From Desulfobulbus sp. (GTDB lineage: Bacteria > Desulfobacterota > Desulfobulbia > Desulfobulbales > Desulfobulbaceae), in the NCBI GenBank assembly GCA_030602145.1, contig JAUWAH010000191.1, positions 1 to 5,598 of the forward strand: a DNA stretch of 5,598 nt, read 5' to 3'. Below are positions 1-5,505 of the stretch, piece after piece. The translations under genes and the position numbers were made by a program. Below the pieces are notes generated by a model. The model was not told the DNA's origin, ran no database searches, and saw only the letters and a list, made by a program, of their open reading frames with translations. The number at the start of each line of letters is the position of its first letter. The stretch's first letter is position 1.

Positions 1-1
1 G

Positions 2-397
2 GTCGGTACCCGTAAGCTGGTCGGGCTCATCCACCGGACCTCCCAGTTGGCTCAGCAGCACCAGGTTCCCTACCTCCTCAGCTATCGGCCCGGTGAGCGC
101 CTCTTTGTCGCCGTGCGGGAGCAGGACAAGGACAAACAGGAGGACGAGCGGAGCACAAACCGTCTCCAGCTTGCCGATTCCGTGTCCGTTCGGGATGTGT
201 GGTCATGGTACGGAACCACCCGGCCCCTTGATGGTTTTGCCATCCGCTTCAGCAAGAACGGCTATGTCGAACCGACCATCATCCACCTGCACAAGGAAGG
301 CGGCCAGGAGATGTCACTGGTGCTGTCGCCTTTTTTGGGACAGGTACGAATCATGGACGGCCATGTCCTGCCGGATAAGCAAACACTCTTTCAGTAA
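2..397 (+). CDS. gspH: GspH-like minor pseudopilin, 3' part (5' end outside window)
   Basis: The frame is open from the first bases to TAA at 395-397, giving 131 C-terminal residues. The prepilin leader, cleavage site and N-terminal helix lie upstream of the window. The visible part fits the GspH/FimT fold: the end of a helix (RKLVGLIHRTSQLAQQ), then a strand after a short turn (VPYLLSY), a polar loop (DKDKQEDER), and a terminal beta region with IRFSKNGY and SPFLGQVRI, which resemble the 'I-F-x-x-G' and 'pf-G-v-i' pattern near the end of GspH proteins. GspH is a minor pseudopilin of the pseudopilus tip, just below the I-J-K complex. The TTG at 47 is internal, not a real start, because the frame continues upstream without a stop. 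The position directly before gspI supports H rather than G. The main alternative is another pseudopilin-like protein; the exact letter is less certain than the family. Confidence 0.8.
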   Translation, partial: VGTRKLVGLIHRTSQLAQQHQVPYLLSYRPGERLFVAVREQDKDKQEDERSTNRLQLADSVSVRDVWSWYGTTRPLDGFAIRFSKNGYVEPTIIHLHKEGGQEMSLVLSPFLGQVRIMDGHVLPDKQTLFQ

Positions 398-818
398 TCC
401 CCCCCCAAAGGGGGAACAGGGGTTTACCCTGCTGGAGGTGATGATCGCGGTGGCGCTTATCGCCATCACCCTGGTCACCCTGCTCGGCGCGCAGGCGCAA
501 AGCGTTTCCATTGCCGCAGTTTCTCGTTTCGATGCCACGGCAGCCCTGCTTGCCCAGTGGAAGGTGGCTGACCTGCACAGGGAGGACTACGATCAGGTCG
601 TCGGCAGCACCGGGCATTTCGGAGAGGAGCATCCCGGCTTTTCCTGGAAGACCGAGGTCGATGAACCCGGTGAAGGCGAACTCGGCATCAAGGGAGCGGG
701 TGACCTGCTGAAGGTCGTTGACTTGACCATTCTGGATGCTCAAGAACGGACCAGGACCTTCACGGTGCGGACCATCGTCATGAAGCGGACTGAACAGAAA
801 CCCCGGGAGGACAGGTAG
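363..818 (+). CDS. gspI: GspI minor pseudopilin precursor
   Basis: This encodes a 151-aa prepilin-type protein of the T2SS pseudopilus tip (I-J-K complex). It has a 20-residue leader ending KGEQG, and the GspO/PilD peptidase should cut between G20 and F21. The mature protein begins FTLLEVMIAVALI, with the conserved Glu at +5 (E25) and a hydrophobic helix to about residue 45. A following helix (ALLAQWKVADLHRE) and the region with W95 (GFSWKTEV) are typical of GspI. ATG 363 is the only standard start close to the leader: no ATG, GTG or TTG occurs in frame between it and the cleavage site, and the open frame upstream has no plausible leader. The start lies 35 bases inside gspH, with only a poor GGACGG as ribosome site, so coupling to gspH translation is likely (inference). 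The leader codons contain a C8 tract. Confidence 0.92.
   Translation: MSCRISKHSFSNPPPKGEQGFTLLEVMIAVALIAITLVTLLGAQAQSVSIAAVSRFDATAALLAQWKVADLHREDYDQVVGSTGHFGEEHPGFSWKTEVDEPGEGELGIKGAGDLLKVVDLTILDAQERTRTFTVRTIVMKRTEQKPREDR
399..414 (+). repeat. C8 tract followed by AAA and G5, potential small hairpin
   Basis: Bases 399-406 are eight consecutive C, followed by AAA (407-409) and G5 (410-414). C5 (402-406) can pair with G5 across a 3-base loop, and the extra C allow several registers. The tract starts two bases after the gspH TAA and sits in the gspI leader codons (Asn-Pro-Pro-Pro-Lys-Gly). No T-run follows, so it is not an intrinsic terminator. Confidence 0.7.
417..431 (+). other. Small perfect inverted repeat CAGGG-GTTTA-CCCTG
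   Basis: CAGGG (417-421) and CCCTG (427-431) are perfect reverse complements separated by GTTTA. The repeat lies three bases after the C8/G5 element and spans the codons for the GspI cleavage site (Q19-G20-F21). The stem is short and may be chance, since the same bases are constrained by the GFTLLE motif. Confidence 0.4.
805..810 (+). promoter_or_regulatory. Ribosome binding site of gspJ
   Basis: GGGAGG is a near-consensus Shine-Dalgarno sequence 9 bases before GTG 820. It lies inside the last codons of gspI and supports the GTG start of gspJ, one base after the gspI stop codon. Confidence 0.8.
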
Positions 819-819
819 G

Positions 820-1500
820 GTGCGTGCCCACGGTTTTACGCTCTTGGAGGTGGTCTTGGCGATCACCGTGCTGGGGGTGGTGATGGCCATGCTGACGCTG
901 TCGCTTTCCGCCACGCTGCGGGTGGTGGAGAGCACGGAAAAACAAGAGGAAATCTTTTTTGTCGCCCAAACGGCCATGCGCCGGATCACCGAGGACCTAG
1001 CAGCGGCCGTGCCCACCGGCGATGTGTCGTTCACCGGCGAAAAGAAGGGGCTCAGGGACCGGCGCGCCGATCAGTTGCGGTTTGCCTCCCAGGCTCGCCT
1101 GATCTTTAACCCGGACAAACAGAAACCCGGCAGGGCGCTGATTCGCTATCAGGCCCTGGAGGACCCGGCGGACCGGCGGATGCTGCGGCTGACGAGGCAG
1201 GACACCCTTATTCTTCCCGGCGTTGACACCGTCAAGGTATTGACGAATCAGGAGGCGGCAGATCCTGCCTTTCTGCTTGCCGACGGTTTGCGGGCGGTGC
1301 GGTTTGCCTATTTCGACCGGGAAGGTCAGGAATTTGGCGGTTGGGGGGAGGAAGAGCAGGCCAAGGAGGAAGGCAAAGCCGGCGCTTTGCCGGCGGCCGT
1401 GCACTGTACCCTGGAATTCTGGATCGATCCGGACAAGGACATGGTGCAGACCTTCAGCACCAGGGTGCTGGTGCCGGCGGAGAGTGCGGATGGTCAGTGA
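820..1500 (+). CDS. gspJ: GspJ minor pseudopilin precursor
   Basis: This encodes a 226-aa minor pseudopilin, the J subunit of the I-J-K pseudopilus tip. It has a very short leader, MRAHG, cut after G5. The mature protein starts FTLLEVVLAITVLG, with Glu at +5 (E10) and a hydrophobic helix to about residue 28. The next helix (FFVAQTAMRRITEDL) and the C-terminal region (RAVRFAYFDREG, then ALPAAVHCTLEFW around residues 189-201) match the GspJ pattern of a 'frYyd-G' strand, a variable loop and 'lP-aV'. The loop between them carries a charged run, EEEQAKEEGKA, at 177-187. Length is normal for the family. GTG 820 is chosen because it has a strong ribosome site and places the leader correctly. The stop overlaps the gspK start by 11 bases. 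The family call is firm. Confidence 0.94.
   Translation: MRAHGFTLLEVVLAITVLGVVMAMLTLSLSATLRVVESTEKQEEIFFVAQTAMRRITEDLAAAVPTGDVSFTGEKKGLRDRRADQLRFASQARLIFNPDKQKPGRALIRYQALEDPADRRMLRLTRQDTLILPGVDTVKVLTNQEAADPAFLLADGLRAVRFAYFDREGQEFGGWGEEEQAKEEGKAGALPAAVHCTLEFWIDPDKDMVQTFSTRVLVPAESADGQ
1372..1391 (+). other. 8-bp perfect stem with 4-base loop inside gspJ
   Basis: GGCAAAGC (1372-1379) and GCTTTGCC (1384-1391) are exact reverse complements around the loop CGGC. No T-run follows, so it is not an intrinsic terminator. It lies about 100 bases before the gspK start, in codons for the charged linker of GspJ. Any role in mRNA processing or stability is speculation. Confidence 0.5.
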
Positions 1501-2476
1501 CCGGATCGGCAGCGATCAGTCGGGAATCGCCCTGGTGCTTACCCTGCTGACCATCAGTTTCCTGGTGGCCATCACCGTGCAGTTGATGATCACCATTGAT
1601 CGCCAAGTCACGGTGGCAACCGCCCAGCGCGAACAGGTGAGGCTGGATGCCATGGCCCTGGCCGGGTTGAACCTGGCCCGGGCCGCCCTGGCAGCGGATC
1701 TGAAGGAGAACAAGTCGGATTCGATCCATGATGGTTGGGCCACCTTAAGTCCGGATAAACTCAAGGCGGTGACCGGCGAGGTCGAAACCAGGCTCACGGT
1801 GACCGATCTGGGCGGTAGGCTGCAGGTCAATGCCCTGGCAGATCGGACCAAGGAGACCTACCGGCAGGTGTGGCTGCGGCTGCTCCTCTCCGGTCGGTTC
1901 AAGGTGGGGGGCGAAGCCGAAGCCGAGGCGCTGGTCGATGCGCTCGGCGACTGGGTCGACCAGGACGACGAGGAACGGGAAAGAGGGGCGGAGGAGTCCT
2001 TTTATCGCACCAGGGTCCCGCCGCATTCGTGCCGAAACAACTCCGTCACCGATATCGAGGAACTGTTGCTGGTCAAGGGCATGACTCCGGAGTTGCTCTA
2101 CGGTGATGACCAGCATATCGCTCTGGCCAGCGTGATCACCGTCATGGGCGACGATGGCGTCGTCAACCTGAATACGGCCCCGGCCCCGGTCCTGGAAGCC
2201 CTGTCGCCGGGAATGAATAAGAAGCTGGCACAATTATTGATTGATTTTCGTGAGAATCAGCGTAATGTCAAATTGTTGGCCAACCCGACCTGGTATCGCC
2301 AGGTGAGCGGCTTTCCCGGTTCGATCGAATTCGATGCCGCTCTGCTGACCGTGGCCGGCACATTCTTCGAGGTCAGGGTGGACGCCGCCATGCATCAGTT
2401 CAGACGAACCGGGACGGCGGTTTTGCTTCGCGAAGACGAACAACGACAAATCCTGCTTTCCTGGAAGCTGGAGTAA
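1490..2476 (+). CDS. gspK: GspK minor pseudopilin precursor
   Basis: This encodes a 328-aa protein, the largest pseudopilin, which caps the pseudopilus tip with GspI and GspJ. The 12-residue leader ends DQSG and is cut before I13; the mature start IALVLTLLTISFLVAITVQL is a hydrophobic helix. Position +5 is Leu, not Glu, as is typical of GspK. Family motifs follow in order: DWVDQDDE at 154-161, GAEESFY at 166-172, a PPHSCRNN segment at 177-184 followed by DIEELLLVKGM, and NLNTAP at 226-231 followed by VLEAL in the helix-rich alpha domain. The acidic residues around 157-169 fit the metal-binding region described for GspK, though that is inferred. ATG 1490 has GGAG (1479-1482) seven bases upstream and overlaps the end of gspJ by 11 bases. 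The open frame extends farther upstream, but that part is gspJ read in another frame. Confidence 0.97.
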   Translation: MVSDRIGSDQSGIALVLTLLTISFLVAITVQLMITIDRQVTVATAQREQVRLDAMALAGLNLARAALAADLKENKSDSIHDGWATLSPDKLKAVTGEVETRLTVTDLGGRLQVNALADRTKETYRQVWLRLLLSGRFKVGGEAEAEALVDALGDWVDQDDEERERGAEESFYRTRVPPHSCRNNSVTDIEELLLVKGMTPELLYGDDQHIALASVITVMGDDGVVNLNTAPAPVLEALSPGMNKKLAQLLIDFRENQRNVKLLANPTWYRQVSGFPGSIEFDAALLTVAGTFFEVRVDAAMHQFRRTGTAVLLREDEQRQILLSWKLE

Positions 2477-2504
2477 CCCCAAGCCGGTATTGAAGACGAT
2501 CACC

Positions 2505-4010
2505 ATGGGCATGCACTCTCTGGGCATCGACATCAGCGACAGCCGCATCACCGGGGTGGTGCTGGAGCAGCACCGCAAGATGCTGAAGGTGCGTGCCTGC
2601 CTGAGCCTGCCCCTGGCCGATGGCGGTGATCTGGCTGAATCCATCCATCTGCTATATCGCCAGCTTGAGTGGCAGGAGGGGTACTGCGTCTGCGGCCTCC
2701 CCCTTTCCCTGTTCAGCGTGCGCAACCTCATCCTGCCGTTCACCGACCAGAAAAAGATAGCCCAGGTGCTGCCGTTTGAGCTGGAAGAGCAGGTGCTCTC
2801 GCCGATCGACTCCCTGATTACCAGATACAGTGTCTGTACCAAAGATAGTGCTTCCAAATCCATACTTACCTTCTCGCTGGACAGAACCCTGCTGGGCGAT
2901 CTGTTGGCCGGCATCCGAAGTGCGGTCGATCCCGATGTAGTCACGCCGGCCATGGTGCCGCTTGTTGCCCAGATAGCACGTGCCGGCAAGAATCAGCCCA
3001 ATTTTGTCCTGGTTCACGCCGATCTGCATTCCAGCACCATGGCCCTGGTCCTGAACGGACAGGCGATGTTTTACCGCCGTCTCGTCTACCCTGAACAAAT
3101 GGTCCTGCATCCTCCGTTTCAGTGGCGGGAAGATGAGGTCGTGGTCACCGATCCTGTGGCCGCCGGGGAATGCTTCCACCTGTTCAGCAGCCTGATCATG
3201 CGAAGCCTCGACTATTACCGGATGGACAGTGGCGTGGAAGGCAAACCGGAACGGGTGGTCCTGGTCGGACCGCTTGCCGGCATGTCCCTGCTGTCCGAAA
3301 CGGTGACCGCCGCCTCCGGTCTGCCGGTCGAGGTGGTCGATCTGCCCACGGCCGTCAATGTGGTATTGCCTCCGCCCGAAGAGGTCCTCTGGCGGGAGCA
3401 CCATTTCGACCGGGCACTGGCCCTGGCCATGCAGGGGTACAAACGGGCGGAGGTCAATTTCCGCACAGGCGAGTTGGCTAAAAAGCGACCCCTGTTCCGC
3501 TCAAGGAAGCATCTGCGGGTTGCCATGGGTGCCGCCGCGTTCTTGGGGATATGTTTCTTCGTCTTCCTGTGGTACGATTTCCACCGCCTGAACCAGCGGG
3601 ACAAAGCTCTGGGTGAGGAGATGGCGGCGATCTTCGCGGCAACATTTCCGGAGGCGACCAAGGTGCGCGACCCCTATATTGAGATGCAGGCGCGGCTTAA
3701 ATCAGCCCAGGGGCCTGCCGCACCGGCTCTTTCCCTGTACCAGGACAAGCGAACCCTCGGGTTGTTGGCCGACATCTCCGCCCGTATTCCCGCCTCGGTG
3801 GCCCTCCGGGTCAACCGCCTGGCCATCGATCGCGAAGCGGTGGTGATCAAAGGAGTTACCGATACCTTCAATTCGGTGCAGATCATCAAGAACAGCTTGG
3901 CGGCCTCCGCCAGGTACAAATCGGTGCAGATCATTTCGGCAACGGCGGATAAGGAGCAGAGAAGCGGTGCCATCCGTTTCGAAGTCCAGTTGCAGCTTGA
4001 GGGCCTATGA
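2505..4010 (+). CDS. gspL: GspL inner-membrane platform protein (PilM/PilN-like)
   Basis: This encodes a bitopic inner-membrane protein of about 501 aa that recruits the cytoplasmic ATPase GspE and partners GspM. The N-terminal cytoplasmic part has an actin-like fold: SLGIDISDSRITG resembles the first phosphate loop, and RNLILPFTDQKKIAQVLPFELEEQ (about 73-96) is the signature shared by GspL and PilM. One membrane helix lies at about 339-357 (VAMGAAAFLG...FVFLW), preceded by a basic RSRKHLR. The periplasmic part holds a PilN-like ferredoxin-type region (LGLLADISARIPASVALRVNRL, then SVQIIKNSL). The protein is about 100 aa longer than gammaproteobacterial GspL. The start is uncertain: TTG 2490, ATG 2505 and ATG 2511 are in frame and no ribosome site is strong. 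ATG 2505 is chosen for its codon and the weak GAAG upstream. The stop overlaps gspM as ATGA. Confidence 0.95.
   Translation: MGMHSLGIDISDSRITGVVLEQHRKMLKVRACLSLPLADGGDLAESIHLLYRQLEWQEGYCVCGLPLSLFSVRNLILPFTDQKKIAQVLPFELEEQVLSPIDSLITRYSVCTKDSASKSILTFSLDRTLLGDLLAGIRSAVDPDVVTPAMVPLVAQIARAGKNQPNFVLVHADLHSSTMALVLNGQAMFYRRLVYPEQMVLHPPFQWREDEVVVTDPVAAGECFHLFSSLIMRSLDYYRMDSGVEGKPERVVLVGPLAGMSLLSETVTAASGLPVEVVDLPTAVNVVLPPPEEVLWREHHFDRALALAMQGYKRAEVNFRTGELAKKRPLFRSRKHLRVAMGAAAFLGICFFVFLWYDFHRLNQRDKALGEEMAAIFAATFPEATKVRDPYIEMQARLKSAQGPAAPALSLYQDKRTLGLLADISARIPASVALRVNRLAIDREAVVIKGVTDTFNSVQIIKNSLAASARYKSVQIISATADKEQRSGAIRFEVQLQLEGL
3873..3934 (+). repeat. In-frame 14-bp direct repeat in gspL
   Basis: TCGGTGCAGATCAT occurs at 3873-3886 and again at 3921-3934. 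The copies are 48 bases apart, exactly 16 codons, and both encode Ser-Val-Gln-Ile-Ile in the periplasmic PilN-like region of GspL. Recombination between them would delete 16 residues without a frameshift. Confidence 0.75.
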
Positions 4011-4549
4011 AGCAGCTCAATCAGCGCGAAAAAATCGCCGTGGCCATTGGTGCCGCAGCCCTGCTCGTCTTTGGCCTGCTCCAGTTCGTCGTCTTCCCCC
4101 TCGTCGACGGCCGGGCCAAGCTCAACAAGCGGTTGGCCACCCGGGAAACAGCGGTCACCGAGATGCGGCTGCTCCAGGAACGGTTCCAGAAGATCAACAG
4201 GAAATCCGGTGCGCTGGTCTCCTCGTTGGCCGACCGGGAGCCCGGCTTCAGTCTCTTTTCCTTTTTGGAGCAAAGCGCCGCCGACAGCGAGGTCAAGGAG
4301 TTGATCGCCTATATGAAGCCGTCCGAGGCGACCGAAAACGAACAGTTCAAACAGAGTCAGGTCGAGATGAAACTCCAGGCCGTCAGTCTGGAGAAGCTGG
4401 TCCGATTCCTCGAACAGGTCGAGTCCCCCGAGCGGCTCGTTGGCGTCGATAAGATCACCATCCAGGATAACACCAAGGAGGCGGGTACCCTTGATGTGAC
4501 CCTGCTCATGGTGAGCGTCGATCAGGCCGGCGTTTCCCCGCCCCGGTGA
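4007..4549 (+). CDS. gspM: GspM inner-membrane platform protein (PilO-like)
   Basis: This encodes a 180-aa bitopic protein that pairs with GspL in the T2SS inner-membrane platform and stabilises it. A short cytoplasmic N-terminus (MKQLNQREK) is followed by one membrane helix at about 10-33 (IAVAIGAAALLVFGLLQFVVF). A polar helix of about 35-65 (KLNKRLATRETAVTEMRLLQ) is likely a coiled coil, and the periplasmic C-terminal domain has the ferredoxin-like helix-strand pattern of GspM/PilO (EKLVRFLEQVES, then LVGVDKITI and LDVTLLMVSV). Primary-sequence identity in this family is low, so the call leans on topology, length and position directly after gspL. ATG 4007 shares ATGA with the gspL stop, and GAGGG (3999-4003) lies close upstream, so expression is probably coupled to gspL. 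Confidence 0.92.
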   Translation: MKQLNQREKIAVAIGAAALLVFGLLQFVVFPLVDGRAKLNKRLATRETAVTEMRLLQERFQKINRKSGALVSSLADREPGFSLFSFLEQSAADSEVKELIAYMKPSEATENEQFKQSQVEMKLQAVSLEKLVRFLEQVESPERLVGVDKITIQDNTKEAGTLDVTLLMVSVDQAGVSPPR

Positions 4550-4560
4550 CAGGGGAGAGG
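4533..4560 (+). promoter_or_regulatory. gspN ribosome binding site with possible occluding stem
   Basis: GGGGAGAGG (4552-4560) is a strong Shine-Dalgarno sequence five bases before ATG 4566. Its first part (4552-4558) can pair with TTTCCCC (4533-4539), seven pairs including one G-U, with a 12-base loop that contains the gspM stop codon (4547-4549). Ribosomes finishing gspM would open this fold, so it could couple gspN to gspM translation. The ribosome site is clear; the fold is inferred. Confidence 0.6.
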
Positions 4561-4565
4561 TATCT

Positions 4566-5501
4566 ATGTTGAGGAAAGTCTGCCGCTGGCTGGGAGGCGC
4601 GATCGGCTACCTCCTCTACGGTTTGACTGTGCTCGTCATCCTGTTGTGGCTGCTCTTTCCTCGGGAAGCGATTCGCCGGTTTGTCGAGCAGTCCTTGCAT
4701 GGGGCCGTGCCGGGTGTACGCTGGCAGATCGGGGCGCTGCACCTTGATCTGGCCGGTGGTCTGCTCCTGGAAGTCGTCGAAGGGTATAAGCCCGACGACG
4801 ACAGCACGCGGCTGCTGCGGATGGACACCCTGATCGTTCAGCCGCTTTTCCTGTCGTCCCTGAGGTCCGGCAGTCCGATGGCCCGCTACAGCTCGGCCAT
4901 CGGCAGGGGAAATCTGGCCGGTACCGTGAACTGGCTGTCAGGGGAACGGAAGCTCGCGGTCACAGGGACGGTTGAGGATCTCAAGCTGACCGATGCCCCG
5001 GTGCTCGACCATCTAATCGGGCGGGCGATGCAGGGGACGGTTTCCGGGGTGTTTGAAGGCAATGTGCGGCTATCGGCCCGGGAACTCGTCTCCTTTCAGG
5101 CCGAGATGAGGGTGGATGAGGGAAGCGTCGGTCTGCAGCAGCCCATTCTCGGGCACAGCGACCTGCCCTTTACACGGGTCAAGGTCCTTCTGCACGGCCG
5201 GGACGGGGTTATCAGTATGGAGCAGGGTGAGATCCTGTCGAGCCTCTTTGATGGCCGATTTGCCGGAAAGTTCAGCATGCAGGGAGGGGACTTGTTCAAT
5301 CGGCTCGAGGTTCGGGGCGTCCTGAATCCGAAGAATGCACTGTTCAAGTGGGTGGACAACGCGGTGGCCCTGCAGGCCTTTCGGGTGCAACTCAAAGAGA
5401 ATGCCTTGCCGTTTACCATAACGGGTGGCCTCATGGATCCGGGCATTCATTTTGAGGAGTATGCCATGCAGATGCAAACCTTGGAGAGGGAGTTGAAATA
5501 A
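4566..5501 (+). CDS. gspN: T2SS protein GspN, AsmA-like type
   Basis: This encodes a 311-aa protein with one N-terminal membrane helix at about 9-31 (LGGAIGYLLYGLTVLVILLWLLF) and a long periplasmic part rich in beta strands. The pattern of a membrane anchor, a first strand pair (VRWQIGALHLDLAGGLLLE), repeated amphipathic strands with 'G-x-V/L-x-G' turns (NLAGTVNWLSG, GTVSGVFEGNVRL, GRFAGKFSMQGG) and a final 'PFTITGGLMDPGIHF' resembles AsmA-like proteins. The 'L-G-L-xxP' ending is common in the GspN of Geobacter-, Leptospira- and deltaproteobacterial-type clusters. The role of GspN is poorly defined and many T2SS lack it. The position between gspM and gspC supports the name. It differs in context from the GspN at the end of gammaproteobacterial clusters. 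ATG 4566 is fixed by the strong ribosome site. The family call rests on my reading, without a profile search. Confidence 0.88.
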   Translation: MLRKVCRWLGGAIGYLLYGLTVLVILLWLLFPREAIRRFVEQSLHGAVPGVRWQIGALHLDLAGGLLLEVVEGYKPDDDSTRLLRMDTLIVQPLFLSSLRSGSPMARYSSAIGRGNLAGTVNWLSGERKLAVTGTVEDLKLTDAPVLDHLIGRAMQGTVSGVFEGNVRLSARELVSFQAEMRVDEGSVGLQQPILGHSDLPFTRVKVLLHGRDGVISMEQGEILSSLFDGRFAGKFSMQGGDLFNRLEVRGVLNPKNALFKWVDNAVALQAFRVQLKENALPFTITGGLMDPGIHFEEYAMQMQTLERELK

Positions 5502-5505
5502 GACC

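Noticed and set aside
93..362. Upstream extension of the gspI frame
   Set aside because: It overlaps gspH in another frame, is Arg/Ser/Cys-rich like a shadow frame, and would put about 110 residues before the prepilin cleavage site.
399..431. Intrinsic terminator after gspH
   Set aside because: Stem-loops are possible but no T-run follows, and gspI already started upstream at 363, so termination here would cut the operon in mid-gene.
1277..1489. Upstream extension of the gspK frame
   Set aside because: It is the gspJ coding region read in another frame. The proper leader begins at ATG 1490 with its own ribosome site.
2231..2275. AT-rich patch inside gspK as an internal promoter
   Set aside because: TTGATT (2241-2246) and TAATGT (2263-2268) at 16-base spacing match the consensus boxes poorly, and the patch lies within conserved coding sequence over 200 bases before gspL.
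2490..2504. TTG 2490 as the gspL start
   Set aside because: It is possible, but the nearest GGAG (2470-2473) is too far away and ATG 2505 gives a normal N-terminus just before the LGIDIS strand. It remains the main alternative.
2234..3404. Long reverse-strand open frames opposite gspK and gspL (2234-2989 and 2652-3404), and another at 351-1034
   Set aside because: They lie fully opposite firmly identified genes, have no recognisable domain or ribosome site, and their composition is that expected from antisense of GC-rich coding sequence.
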